Assembly: GCF_023078275.1 (NCBI RefSeq)
Contig: NC_062980.1
Location: 2,550,001 to 2,614,000 of the forward strand
DNA length: 64,000 nt
Source of the DNA: Leguminivora glycinivorella
Lineage: Eukaryota > Arthropoda > Insecta > Lepidoptera > Tortricidae
Reading direction: 5' to 3'
Below the pieces are notes generated by a model. The model searched no databases. It was given only the letters and a program-made list of their open reading frames with translations, and had not been told where the DNA came from. Of this stretch, positions 1 to 10,334 are shown piece after piece; position 1 is the first letter of the stretch, and each line of letters starts with the position of its first letter. The translations under genes were made by a program, and so were the position numbers.

Positions 1-3000
1 TCGTAGCATGCATTTTTCTATTCCTAAGTGGCTACTGTGTGCACGTTTCATCATTTCTGGCCGCATACATTTAGGTATGACCACACGATCCCCTCTCCAA
101 ACAATTCCATAAGCAACTGATAGTTCGTTTTGATATGCAAAGTAAGGTTTTAATATATCATTAACGTCTTTTTTGTGATTAGGCCATCCTCTTTTTATAG
201 TTTTAGTTAGTTCTTTTAATTCGTCATCATCTTGAGTACATTTTTGTATTTGTAAGAAGTGCGTATCAGTGAGCGGGTTACTTGCTGATATCGCACACAC
301 CTGCGCGCGCACGTCGAGATCGCACTCCCGTGTGTTTTCATCGTCGCGCACGCCCACCTGTACTGCACGAGATAACGCATCCGCTATATATAAGTATCTG
401 CCAGGCTTGTATACTAGATTAAATGTGTATGGCTGTAATCTCAACAACATCCTTTGTAATCGAGCGGGAGTGTTAACTAACGGTTTTTTAATTATGCTTA
501 CTAAAGGCTTGTGATCGGTTTCGATCGTAACATCATTTTTTCCATATATATATGTATAAAACCTTTCACAGGCGAAAACACAAGCGTATAATTCCTTTTC
601 GATCTGTGCGTAGGCTTGTTCTGTTTTTGTCAGCGATTTAGATACATAACAAACAGGTAATCCATCTTGCAGTAGGCATCCACCTAATCCATTCTTACTT
701 GCGTCTACCGAAATCGTAACTGGTTTTTTAACATCGTAATACTGCAGAACAGGAGGACTACACAAACATTTTTTTAAAGTATTAAAACAAATATCATGCC
801 TCGAGTCCCAGTGCCAGTGTACGTCTTTCTTTAACAACTCGCGTAAAATATGAGTTTTCTCGGAGAGGTTAGGTATAAAATTCCCTACATATGTTATTAA
901 TCCGAGAAACCTTTCTAAGTCTTTGACACTTGCAGGGGTAGGCATGTTCATTATAGCGCGAGTGCGTGAGTCATCGGGACTCACTCCGTGTTGCGTAATC
1001 TTGTGACCCAAATATTTTATCTCCGATAAGCCTATTTTGCACTTCTCTCTGTTTAGTTTTATATTTATTTCCCTACATCTTTGTAACACTTTTCTTAGTC
1101 TAATGTCGTGTAATTCTTTGGTGTCGGCGTAAATCAACAGATCATCTATGAATAATTTTACCCCTTCTATATCGTCAAAATGTTCATATAATTTCCTATG
1201 GAAAATTTCAGACGCCGAGGAAATTCCATACGGCATGCGTAGAAATTTATACCTACCAAAGGCAGAGTTGAAAGTGCAAAGGTCACTACTAGCTGGGCTC
1301 AACTTAACTTGCCAAAACCCTTGCTTAGCATCAAGAGTGCTAAAGTACTTTGCCCCCGCTAGACTCGAAGTAATTTCATCTAGAGTGGGCAACTTAAAAT
1401 GCTCTCGCTTAATTACTTTATTTAAATCTTTCGGATCAAGGCATATTCGAAGGTCTCCGTTCGGCTTTTTGACGACAGTCATGCTGTTTACCCAGTCGGT
1501 AGGCCCTTCGACCTTAACGATGATGCCTTGATCCTGCATCTCTTTCAATTTATTCTTAACTTGTTCGACTAACACAAGGGGCAATTTTCTAGGGGCGTGA
1601 ATTACCGGTTGAGCATGGTCTTGTAATTGTATTTTATATTCTCCCGGTAGGCACCCTATGCCATCAAAAACATCAAGGTACTCATCTAGTACAGAGGCAA
1701 CATTATTTGGTTTACCTATCGATAGCTCATGGACTCTTTTTACTAAGCGCATTTCTCTACAAGAGTACCTACCTATTACTGGATTCGAATCAACGTCGGC
1801 TATAATAAACTCTAAAATGTAAGTATTATTTTTATACACAACTTTTAAATTGCACTTTCCCGCTATAGGTATCAAGGTTTTCGAATAACCATAAATCCTT
1901 AATGAGGTTGTGTTAAGCGAATGCTTGTCTATACCTAATAATTTCAAGTACCTCTCAGGCAAGACATTTACCTCAGCTCCCGTGTCCAGTCCAAACGTAA
2001 TATTCTTATTATTAATGGATAAATTGACAGACCATTCATTATCATAATTATGTTTATTATTTACCTCATCGGTGGATTCCCCTCTTATTTCATACACGCG
2101 ACACATTCTCGAGTAGTGATTTCGTCCATGGCACCTGTCACACAGCTGACCAAATGCCGGACACTGGAATCTTCTATGTGTGGAGCCACATCTCGAACAG
2201 CTATGGCCGCCAGTCCTGTTGACCTGTGACGACCGCTGCCACCTGCCGCGCGCTGGCTGGTTGTCGTGCCCGGGAGCCGCGTGCGCCGGCGCCGGCGCGG
2301 GGCGCCCGCCTCGCCGCGCTCCACGGCGCCGCCCGCGCCCTCTGGCGCTGAGCGCATGCACCGCCTTATCCTCATCTGTATCCTCATGTTCTTGTCTACA
2401 ACAGCTCGGACGACCTTGGCGTTCCATCGCGATTTTGTGTTTGGAGTTGATTTCATGCACATGATGTTCCGCATTCTCCTGCTTTATATGACCGGCTTGA
2501 GCACGGGATATCTCGGCTAGCCTACATATTTCTATAGCTTTTTGCAGCGTCAAATCATTTTCTCGTAAAAGTCGTTCTCGTAAGGTTGTCTCCTGAATAC
2601 CACATATTAACCTATCCCTCACAAGGTCACTGCAGAGATCTTTAAAGTCACACTTTGCCGCCATAACATTTAATTCAAAAACATATTGTTCAATAGATTC
2701 AAATTCCTGCTGGTTCCGTGTGAAGAATCTGTGCCTTTCTACGGCGAGGTTCTTTTTGGGTTCAAAAAATACGTCAAATTTCTTTAACAACTCATCAACT
2801 GTCTTTGATTCTTCTGAAAACTGGTCATATACCTCGCGGCATTTATCACCTATTATATGAAGTAAAATATTAATCTGGACCTTTTGTGATTTTTTCGAAA
2901 TTTCGCAAGCTTCGTAATAAATTAGAAAAGCTTTTTTCCATTTTTCCCATTCTTTACATAAATTTCCCGATGTAACGTTTACTAGATTGTTCTCGAATTT

Positions 3001-3033
3001 GAACGGCAATGGCGGCTGCAGCACTGACTCCAT
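1..3033 (-). CDS. Ty3/gypsy retrotransposon Gag-Pol polyprotein, 3' end off window
   Basis: Starting from the ATG at 3033 I translated the minus strand to base 1 and met no stop: 1011 codons in one frame, cut by the window edge. Gag is about residues 1-330. It ends in two zinc knuckles (CX2CX3HX4C, then CX2CX4HX4C) after an Arg/Gly/Ala-rich stretch. The aspartic protease motif FGLDTGAEVNVLP follows at about residue 348. Reverse transcriptase begins near residue 485, with LRICLDPKDLNKVI and the active site FIDDLLIYAD (Asp630/631). RNase H follows with Asp777 (SVDASKNGLGG), Glu812/814 and Asp840 (ETDHKP). The integrase H2C2 finger opens at the edge (RAHSSHLGIEKC). Gag and Pol share one frame with no frameshift. 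The domain order PR-RT-RH-IN is that of Ty3/gypsy elements (K02A2.6-like proteins of insects). The element lies in an intron of HID1 and interrupts an older LINE. Absence of any break suggests recent insertion. Confidence 0.95.
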   Translation of the reverse strand, partial: MESVLQPPLPFKFENNLVNVTSGNLCKEWEKWKKAFLIYYEACEISKKSQKVQINILLHIIGDKCREVYDQFSEESKTVDELLKKFDVFFEPKKNLAVERHRFFTRNQQEFESIEQYVFELNVMAAKCDFKDLCSDLVRDRLICGIQETTLRERLLRENDLTLQKAIEICRLAEISRAQAGHIKQENAEHHVHEINSKHKIAMERQGRPSCCRQEHEDTDEDKAVHALSARGRGRRRGARRGGRPAPAPAHAAPGHDNQPARGRWQRSSQVNRTGGHSCSRCGSTHRRFQCPAFGQLCDRCHGRNHYSRMCRVYEIRGESTDEVNNKHNYDNEWSVNLSINNKNITFGLDTGAEVNVLPERYLKLLGIDKHSLNTTSLRIYGYSKTLIPIAGKCNLKVVYKNNTYILEFIIADVDSNPVIGRYSCREMRLVKRVHELSIGKPNNVASVLDEYLDVFDGIGCLPGEYKIQLQDHAQPVIHAPRKLPLVLVEQVKNKLKEMQDQGIIVKVEGPTDWVNSMTVVKKPNGDLRICLDPKDLNKVIKREHFKLPTLDEITSSLAGAKYFSTLDAKQGFWQVKLSPASSDLCTFNSAFGRYKFLRMPYGISSASEIFHRKLYEHFDDIEGVKLFIDDLLIYADTKELHDIRLRKVLQRCREINIKLNREKCKIGLSEIKYLGHKITQHGVSPDDSRTRAIMNMPTPASVKDLERFLGLITYVGNFIPNLSEKTHILRELLKKDVHWHWDSRHDICFNTLKKCLCSPPVLQYYDVKKPVTISVDASKNGLGGCLLQDGLPVCYVSKSLTKTEQAYAQIEKELYACVFACERFYTYIYGKNDVTIETDHKPLVSIIKKPLVNTPARLQRMLLRLQPYTFNLVYKPGRYLYIADALSRAVQVGVRDDENTRECDLDVRAQVCAISASNPLTDTHFLQIQKCTQDDDELKELTKTIKRGWPNHKKDVNDILKPYFAYQNELSVAYGIVWRGDRVVIPKCMRPEMMKRAHSSHLGIEKCMLR

Positions 3034-3163
3034 TATAGCGATACACGATTCTCACTATCACTCAGTACGTATTTATTAATAAGTAGCGACACACAATTTT
3101 ATTACAGTCCGTACATAGTTTTACACTTTATCCGTAATTTTACATTATATAAGTCTTTTTTCC

Positions 3164-3175
3164 GGCTGCGCCATG
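3164..3175 (-). other. Primer-binding site of the gypsy element (tRNA-Ser type)
   Basis: Read on the minus strand the site is TGGCGCAGCCGG, directly after the LTR end. It is complementary to the 3' end of insect serine tRNA (…CCGGCTGCG plus CCA). The 17.6/297 group of Drosophila gypsy elements also primes from tRNA-Ser. Its place between LTR and gag ATG fixes the orientation and the inner LTR edge. Confidence 0.75.
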
Positions 3176-3283
3176 TAAAGTATTTGGGAACACACAATGA
3201 AACCACCTCAGCTGATTATAGACTGATTTATTATTTTCGCTTGCATGCCGTTACCGCCTACCCTACATACAAATCTACCCACA
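3176..3283 (-). repeat. 5' LTR of the gypsy element (about 108 bp)
   Basis: In minus orientation the LTR runs from TGTGGGTAG… (base 3283) to …CTTTACA (base 3176), immediately before the primer-binding site. It has the TG…CA ends typical of LTRs and an AATAAA polyadenylation signal near 3225. It is short for an LTR, and the outer boundary is inferred from where the interrupted LINE reading frame stops making sense (about 3284). The partner LTR is outside the window, so identity between LTRs and the target duplication cannot be checked. Confidence 0.6.
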
Positions 3284-4648
3284 TAGTAATATGTGACAGA
3301 TTTTTATTTTCAAAGTAGTTATATAGACTGTTGTATATGACTTTTTCTATAATTTTGGCAAATACAGAAATCAACGCAATTGGTCTATAGTTCTTCATGT
3401 CTTCTTTATCCTCTTTTTTATAAAGAGGTCTAACAATGGATATCTTTAGTTTGGTAGGAAACTCACCGTGTTCAATACATAAATTTATTATATGACTGAG
3501 TACAGGAGAGATGATGTTACATGTTCTTTTTATAATTTTTGTATGTATATTATCGTATCCGGTACTATTCGTATTTTTTAGAGAGTGTATGATTAGCCTT
3601 ATGTCATCAGGATTTGTCGGTTTCATAAATATGGAGTTAGCATAGTATGTCATTGTTTTCTTATAGTTAGTTTTGTTGTTAGTGTTACTAGGAGGATTAA
3701 CAGGACTAACTTGATCGATGAAATAATTGTTAAATTCCTTTGCAATATCTTTAGGATGAGTAAATGTCTTTCCATTGGATACAATTTGTTTAATGTTTTC
3801 GATGGGGTATCTGGCCTTAGATGAATTAATAATTTTCCATGTAGCTTTTGTTTTATTTCTTGAACTTTCAATGTACCTATCATTTTCGGATCTTTGAGCA
3901 TTGCTTATGATTTCTTTGAGTTGTCTGGAATAGCTTTTTAATTTGTCTTTTAGGTCGGGATTTCGCGTCAATCTATATTTCCACAACAAATCTCTTTTCC
4001 GTTTACTACAATGTTTAATACCATTTGTTATCCATCTAGGCTTAGTAGTGGTGTTAAATCTACATCGTTTCTTAGGAAAACATAATTTATAAAATAGGTC
4101 AAAAATGTCAAAGAAATTATCAAATGCTTCGTTTGGATTGGTTGATAAAAATACATCATTGAAACTAATATTACTAAGGCAATCTATAAATTTGACAATG
4201 TGTTGCTCTGATAAATCTATTTGTTCTACATACCAGTATGGAATGGAACATGTTTTCTTCACTGGACACTTTAACAGCTGTGCGGTGTGGTCAGATAAAG
4301 CTAGTTCTAAAACCTCAGCTTTACTACCTCTAATATTGTGGATTATATTGTCTATGCAAGTTTGACTGGACAGTCTGGTTGGCTTTGATATTCCTGGCAC
4401 AAGGTTGTAACTACTTATTAAGCTTTTGAAATCGACCGAGTGAGCAGTCGTTTTGAGTAGATCTATATTGAAATCGCCGCAAATGATTATCTTTTTGCTG
4501 TTTTGGCAGAACTTATTTAATATTTCATTCAGTTTGCACAGAAACAATGACACTGTAGCTGAGTTGTTTTTTGGTACTCTATAAACACAATTTGATCCTA
4601 TTATGACTATCTGTGTCTGATCTCTGTAGTAATTTGGTGCCTCTGTAA
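3284..4648 (-). pseudogene. LINE ORF2 fragment, endonuclease C-terminus to RT start
   Basis: The minus strand is open from about 4648 and shows the end of an APE-type endonuclease (CVYRVPKNN, then ICGDFNID at about 4490, then LALSDHTA). A linker and the first RT block follow (DMKNYRPIALISVFAKIIEKV, near 3360). Downstream of the RT block the frame ends in residues that belong to the gypsy LTR, so the LINE was cut by that insertion. Its remainder should continue left of the window. The upstream boundary is abrupt at a TAA, after which unrelated repeat begins, so the element is also 5'-truncated. The motifs fit the Jockey superfamily; the exact clade is uncertain. Confidence 0.85.
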
Positions 4649-4675
4649 GTCTGTATTAATGACTCTTACGAGTCT

Positions 4676-4775
4676 TACGGTTCAGCCACGGCATTGGGCT
4701 AAGCGCGACAGCGGTGAGCGGCGGCCATACATTGGAGCGAGACACAGCGATGGGATTTTTCATTCGCACGTATGG
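4676..4775 (+). repeat. Truncated MITE copy
   Basis: This stretch matches, in reverse complement, the palindromic MITE at 44471-44620 (shared agccacg-cattgg-ctaagcgcgacagc and cgaatga motifs). The match ends abruptly near 4775 after 'tatggctg', so the second arm is missing here. Confidence 0.7.
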
Positions 4776-5056
4776 CTGATAGCGATAGATAGATATGTGC
4801 CTCACATAAAGAAATTTCAATTTTTTTTTGTAGTGGCCAAGTAATTAAAAGTAACTGTCTGGGAAATAAATATTCTGATATTTTTCAAAACAGGAACATT
4901 TTCATACCATATTGAATGTAAAAGAACTTGGTTAAAAATACCTATCTATACGTATCTGAAAACGTCAATATAATATTTCAGGGTGAATTAATAAACTATG
5001 TATAGCAAAGATAAGTTTGGCTACCAGATAAGATTTGAATATCGATCGTCACTTAC

Positions 5057-8000
5057 CGGGCCCGAGCGCCGAGTACTCGCCACCGTAAAGTCGGGGCAAA
5101 ACAGCAGGTCCTGCGAACACAAGGATACTTTATAAAATAATAACACTAATTATATAAAGATGTGTGGTGATGGGTTAAGAATTTCACCACCCCCTTTCTT
5201 CCCGTGGGTGTCGTAGAAGTTGACTGTGGGATATGGGTTAAATTGTGGCGTAGGCGAGGGGCTGGCAACCTGTCACTGCAATGTCACAATTTCGTTTTAT
5301 TTCAACCCCTTTTTGCCAAGAGTGGCACTGAAACTTGAGTAGTTCATGTGCTCTGCCTACCCCTTTATGGGATACAGGCGTGATTGTATGTATGTGATTG
5401 TATGTATGTATATAAAGAAGAATAAATATTTATTTGTATTGAAGTCTGTCGTGGCCCCACTGCTGGCCAAAGGCCTCTCACCAATCTTTCCACTTATCTC
5501 TATTCAAAGACGTGTCTGACCACTCTTTTAAAAAGGAGTCCTGTATTGCTGACGGGGTCTGCCAGATCCCCGATTCGAGTTTTTTGGGCTCCCACTTCGT
5601 AGTGATTTTTCTCCGCAACACATTCGGCATTCGACAGACGTGACCCCAGCCCTTTTTTCCCAAAATATAAAAGAGCAAATACAGAAAAGGAAGTTATAGA
5701 AAAGAATGCCAGGGAATTATGCATTGGCCTTCATACCATACCACCAAAGATCCACCTAAACACATTTTGCATGCAACTATTGTGTCATAAGTACCTCTAG
5801 AAAAAATCTTTGTGGGAATTTAGTAAACCAACTGTTTGCGTCTACGATTTTTAAATTCGTCCTCTTTTATACTGACAAGATCCCTATGCCAATAAAAATA
5901 TTAGAATGAATGACTGTTCATTTTATTTCATTGATCACGGACATACCTACTATACTATGTCATACTATGAGGACCTTGATATGGGAGTTATCAGCAATAG
6001 CACATACTTTAGGCATTTTAGGTAAAAAAGGAACACAAACATGATAAACATTTCCTGGGAATAGTTTTATTTGATCTAATGCTAACAAAAATATATTTTT
6101 CAGTACAGATGTTGTTTTTTTTACGCACTAGTGCGAGAAGTGGTTCATTATATGCCAGGTTGAAACTTCGGAGGCTCATCTGTACTGGAAAACGTCGTAC
6201 GATACACGTGCGAAAAGGAAATTCGTAAATCGTGTCGATTCACAGACAGGTATTGAGCCTCAAAAGCTGGCCAAAATCCATTTTTTTTATTTACGCCGTA
6301 CCCCTTCTTAACCATTGTTTCTTAAAACTAGAATAACCCCTCCACCTAGTAAAAAAAAATACCACGTGCTAAAGTCATCTATCACCCGTGTAGGCTTAGT
6401 CGAAAATTACCGTTCGCCGAAAGCGTCTGCGTGATTGTTCGATGCACTCGAATTTCATTGTTTTCAAAAATTTGTTATTCCTTGATTGGCCCGTTTTGTG
6501 TTGGTTTCTAATATGGATTGCAAAGAACTAGGTATGTTCTTTATTTAACACTAAATTTTACTTAAATATTAATTGATTTTCTTCATTAATACCCTTGAGA
6601 AGTGAGTACCGGGAAATTTTAAATAAAAAGATAAGTTTTTCAAGAACATTGGAATTTTTAATAAGTTACCAAGCATTATCCAGCTAACATTTGAATGACA
6701 TGTTGAAGAATAGACTTTCCTTTATAATATAAAGTACAGAATAGCCACCCCAATGCACCCGCCTATTTTTGGTGATTTTTTTTCCGTAAGCACATTCGTT
6801 ACTTGGTACATGAGATTTTACTTATTTTTACGTTTTTGTGTTTTAGGTTCTTCTGGAATCCGGGTATTATATAGGAATGATTTATTTGCTATTATTGAAC
6901 GCTCAGACAGCTCAACTTTTAACAAAAAGTTGCAATTTTTGGAGCAAGTATTACTGAATCTATATACGGAAAATGACCACAATATTGCTGATATAAAGCT
7001 GAAACTGTCTCGCATCAAGCATTAGTTTAAACAAAAATGGACAGCTGCTCTTAATACAAGTTCCAGATTCCTAGATAGCAGCATCGAGTAGCTCAAAGGA
7101 TGCATATCTCTACCAAAAGCAGGAGTCAGTTCTGGTCGTCCTGAAAAGACTTTCTTAGAGTTGAGCGACAGGAGCAAGAGACATAAAACAGAAATGTCCT
7201 GGAAGAAAGCTAATGTAAGCTTTGATGAAAATAACTAATAAAAGTTGAAATATAATATTTAATGTCTTTCAACTTTCAATTTGTCAACCAGGAACCGTTA
7301 TAGTTTCGCCATGTCTGTCTGTCCGTCCGTCCGTCCGCGGATAATGTCAGTAACCGGTAGCACTAGAAAGCTGAAATTTGGTACCAATATATATATCAAC
7401 CACGCCGGCAAAATGGTTAAATAAAAAGTGGAAAAAAATGTTTTGTTAGGGTACCCCCCCCTACATGTAAAGTGGGGACAAATTTTTTTTTCATTCCAAC
7501 CACAACGTGTGATATATTGTTGGATAGGTATTTAAAAATGAATAAGGGTTTACTAAAATCGTTGTTTGGTAATATTAATATTTTCGGAAATAATCGCTCA
7601 TAAAGGAAAAAAAAGTGTCCCCCCCCCCTCTAACTTTTGAACCATATGTGTAAAAAATATGAAAAAAATCACAAAAGTAGAACTTAATAAAAACTTTCTA
7701 GGAAAATTATTTTGAACTTGATAGGTTCAGTAGTTTTAAAAAAAAATACGGAAAACTACGGAACCCTACACTGAGCGTGGCCCGACACGCACTTGGCCGG
7801 TTTATTTTACCTTCTTGACCCTTAAATCTTAATAACAAATGGTTAGGAGGCCATTGGAACTTTAAAATAATTTTGGCCAACTTTTTGGGTCAAATACCAG
7901 TCTGTGCGATTTAAAACACTCCCTTCGGTCGTGTTTTAATTTATCGCCACTCGTTTCGAACTTCCTTTTCTTCGCACTTGTATCGTAATGTACTATTTTA

Positions 8001-10060
8001 AAACTCATATTATGATTTACCTTTTAATACCTTGCCTTTTCTGTGCAGTGTACATATAATCTGGAACTATGTTGATCAAAAGGTTAACATATCTCTACTA
8101 CACACAATTTGCGAACATTATTGCTAAGTAGCTATGCAGCACTTACACAAACTGCATTGATGAGAGACTGCGCCAGCGGCACAGACTCATTCTCCGCAGC
8201 GGGCAGCGAAGACCAGAAGAAGCTCTGCCATTCTGGCTCTTCAAGCATGTACGGAAGCACCCGTGTGAGCAGGCGCGCGCAGTTTAAGGCTGTAGAAAAT
8301 TATACATAGCAATAAATCACACCTTTACATGGTGAAATTCCAACTCATTTGCAATTTGTTCCAATGTTAGGTCGGTTTCATTCTAAATGTGTGAAATTTT
8401 TCATACCCTAAAAATAATGATTTGATGGTCAAGGTGTTTCCCACTAGTTACCACCAGGTTGTTACCAGTGGTAACAGCTGGGATTGATTTCTACTTACCA
8501 CTGGTAACTACAGAGTTTTTTTTCTCAGTAGGTAACTAACACTGGTAAAATGTGGAATAATTTCTTGTTAGAATAGCCTGCCTACCCCTTTGGCTGGTTA
8601 TAAATCTCTAAATTTAATACAGAATGATTGGGTAGAAAATTGGTTAGTTTATTTATGTATATGATTGTACTTATTTATGTATGTATATTGATGATGCATA
8701 TAGTATTTAGATAGTGACTTATATCTATTTAAATTTCTGTTTTATTTTCCGCACCAATTGTAAGTTTCTGTTTGGTCCAATGGTTGACTGGTAGAGAATG
8801 CCTTAAGGCATTAAGTTCGCCATTTGTACTTTATGTTGTGCAATAAAGGTTAAATAAATAAATAAATAATAAAATTGGTCCACTAACTAGTTGCTTAGGT
8901 TATTTCCAATGATGTCATATATACCATAGATCAAGCAAACATATCTACTTAGCGTGTCAAATGAACTCAGTACAAATCCAATGAGTTGTCAGTCTTTAAT
9001 CGCACCTTGCAGCTTTCGGGCGTCAATTTTGTAAGTTGAAGTCAACAAAAACATTAAAAATGCCTCGTTACGTGATATTTAATTATGAACACTCAAGGGC
9101 CTGAGACATATTTTAAATCACAGGCAAGTAACAACTTCAGTACAAAATCTGACAAGCTCGGCAGCCATATAAATAGATGAACTTGTTTCTTCTATCTAAA
9201 TGTGAAAAAATGGTTAGTTAAAAGAGAAAAACTGAACATTTTATTTTGAAACCACTGTGTTATTTTTAACAAAATGAAGTTGTTTAGGACTGTATTAAAT
9301 AAACAGTATAAAATAAGATGACCTCTTTCAATAACAGCATTAACAAAAATTATGCAGCAACAAAAAGTGAATTTGTAAATAAGAATGAAACAAAAATGGA
9401 AAAGGTAAGTAAAGTATTACTTCAATTACATACAACTTATAATTGAAATAACTCAGACTAAGATTATGGTTTTCATTACTAAATGTGCACATTGTGCACT
9501 TTATTTGCATATACTTCCTAATCCTATATGGCTTAGTCCATAAATACTAGCCTTAACAATGCAATTCGTTGATTGGTGATTAAAATTCAAGGTTATGCTG
9601 ATTTCACCTACACATAAACTATAAAGCTAAGTGTGTCAAACTCTCTTCCCATTGTTTTCATACAGCATACATCGGGCTATTCTCAATTTATAATAACTTA
9701 CCGATCTGTTGTTCTCTCTGTGTGCGGCAGCTGCTGTCCACGGTCTTCACCAGCTTCTCCACAGCCTTGTACACGAGAGTCGCCAAATTATTTGGGGACT
9801 CCTCGCGCAACGCGCGGATCTCCGCCCCCGGCACCAGCGCGAACACATCCTGCACGTTCGTCACGCTCTCCGACCAGAACTGGTCCCAGAAACTGTCATC
9901 CGACGCCTCGATAGGCTACAACGAAGTCAACAAATTGATTCATCAATAAAAACACCAACGCAAATGTAACATATGTCTTTCCCTCAACTCCTACCTGTGT
10001 TTTCGATGTCAGCTGGACCACAGCTTTCCGAAAGTTTAATTTTGTGTCAGCGTTCCCCAT
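5057..10060 (-). CDS. HID1: HID1 homologue, coding exons 1-4 (C-terminal exons off window)
   Basis: Exons on the minus strand: 9995-10060, 9702-9915, 8147-8289 and 5057-5110. All have AG acceptors and GTAAGT-like donors, and the phases join (22 codons; 214 nt leaving 1 nt; 143 nt; 18 codons). Together they encode the first 159 residues, closely matching HID1/DYMECLIN-family proteins: MGNADTKLNFRKAVVQL, then FWDQFWSESVTNVQDVFALV, then LNCARLLTRVLPYML, then DLLFCPDFTV. HID1 is a peripheral Golgi/trans-Golgi protein needed for dense-core-vesicle and secretory-granule cargo sorting. Gly2 in MGN fits the N-myristoylation known for the family. Intron 3 (5111-8146) contains a small plus-strand ORF and repeats. 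The intron after exon 4 is at least 5 kb and contains the LINE and gypsy insertions; I found no further HID1 exon left of 5057. It shares a promoter region with the mitochondrial ACP gene. Confidence 0.95.
5160..5395 (+). repeat. Interspersed repeat, copy 1 (second copy at 56706-56935)
   Basis: About 235 bp containing 'cttcccgtgggtgtcgtag', 'ggcaacctgtcactgcaatg' and 'cctttatgggatacaggcgtgattg'. The same blocks occur in the same order in reverse complement at 56706-56935. No ORF is present. It ends in an ATGT-rich simple tail, as in a SINE or LINE 3' tail. Confidence 0.8.
5437..5670 (+). repeat. Lepidopteran interspersed repeat, probable LINE 3' tail
   Basis: Contains 'ctgtcgtggccccactgctggccaaaggcctctc', a phrase I recognise as common in moth genomes and usually near the 3' ends of non-LTR elements. 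Only short incidental ORFs occur. Family assignment is from memory, not from alignment. Confidence 0.5.
6110..6240 (-). repeat. Fragment of the 'cgatacaagtgcgaaaa' repeat family
   Basis: Holds the end segment 'gatacacgtgcgaaaaggaaattcgtaaatcgtgtcgatt' of a repeat family also seen at 7903-7997, 33735-34145 and 34903-34966. No coding potential is seen. Confidence 0.5.
6513..7238 (+). pseudogene. Two-exon ORF with two in-frame amber stops
   Basis: Exon 1 is 6513-6531 (MDCKEL plus one base) before a GTATGT donor. Exon 2 starts at 6847 after TTTTAG and continues in phase (GSSGIRVLYRNDLFAIIERS…). The frame reaches TAG at 7023, stays open for 21 codons to a second TAG at 7089, then runs open for 48 more codons to TAA at 7236. 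That last stop overlaps an AATAAA signal. The downstream segments read as protein (FKQKWTAALNTSSRFLDSSI; LPKAGVSSGRPEKTFLELSD). They recall an uncharacterised insect family I remember as repetitive, in which Gln and Trp would sit at the two stop positions. There is no indel. Likely a recently decayed gene or transposon-borne ORF. It lies in HID1 intron 3 on the opposite strand. Confidence 0.6.
7261..7803 (+). repeat. Lepidopteran interspersed repeat ending in 'cacttggccggttt'
   Basis: Starts near 'gttatagtttcgccatgtctgtctgtccgtccg' and ends with 'ggaaccctacactgagcgtggcccgacacgcacttggccggttt'. The same terminal phrase closes the repeat at 15740-15797, and the 'ctgtctgtc … tgaaatttgg' opening recurs at 11958. 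It is non-coding. Confidence 0.6.
7903..7997 (-). repeat. Copy of the 'cgataaattaaaacac' repeat family
   Basis: Reverse complement of the block at 33995-34110 ('gtgcgaaaagaaggaagttcgaaacgagtggcgataaattaaaacacgac…'). It is a short non-coding dispersed repeat. Confidence 0.65.
8575..8872 (+). repeat. LINE/SINE 3' tail with (AAAT)n end
   Basis: Contains 'tggttgactggtagagaatgccttaaggcattaagttcgcc … gtgcaataaaggttaaataaataaataaataa'. The AATAAA followed by an (AAAT)n tail is the usual 3' end of a truncated non-LTR element. No ORF is preserved. Confidence 0.6.
8873..9701. other. HID1 intron 2 remainder, no gene seen
   Basis: AT-rich intronic DNA between HID1 exons 3 and 2. I see no exon, structured repeat or long ORF here. 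Confidence 0.5.
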
Positions 10061-10334
10061 TTTAGATGTTTTTATTAATTGTTTAGACACATTAAATCCA
10101 TTTCCATACGCACGTACTCTGGGAAAACAAATCGACAAAAACTGACAGGAAAATGACAGCGAGCAAAACGTGTCATAAAGCACAATGCATTTTTTTTTTT
10201 TGGATTATTCAAGACAATGATTTAAACGCAGCAAAGTAATTATTGCGTATGTATATGGCAACACTACAAACGTCTTATCTGCTCTGCAGTCTGCTCTATC
10301 TTGTCTATTATGGAAAATATTTGAAGCCCGAAAA
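10061..10334. promoter_or_regulatory. Shared head-to-head promoter region of HID1 and mitochondrial ACP
   Basis: Only 274 bp separate the HID1 start codon (10060, minus) from the ACP start codon (10335, plus), so both 5' UTRs and core promoters must lie here. There is no convincing TATA box for either gene; a T-tract lies at 10190-10201. The arrangement is typical of bidirectional housekeeping promoters, but co-regulation is an inference. Confidence 0.7.

Noticed and set aside
2180..2520. Plus-strand ORFs within the gypsy Gag region
   Set aside because: Antisense shadows of the GC-rich Arg/Gly stretch of the intact Gag-Pol frame.
5057..5110. Alternative frame reading LPRLYGGEYSALGP, resembling a CRAL-TRIO motif
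   Set aside because: Phase from the upstream HID1 exon requires the DLLFCPDFTV frame, which matches HID1 precisely.
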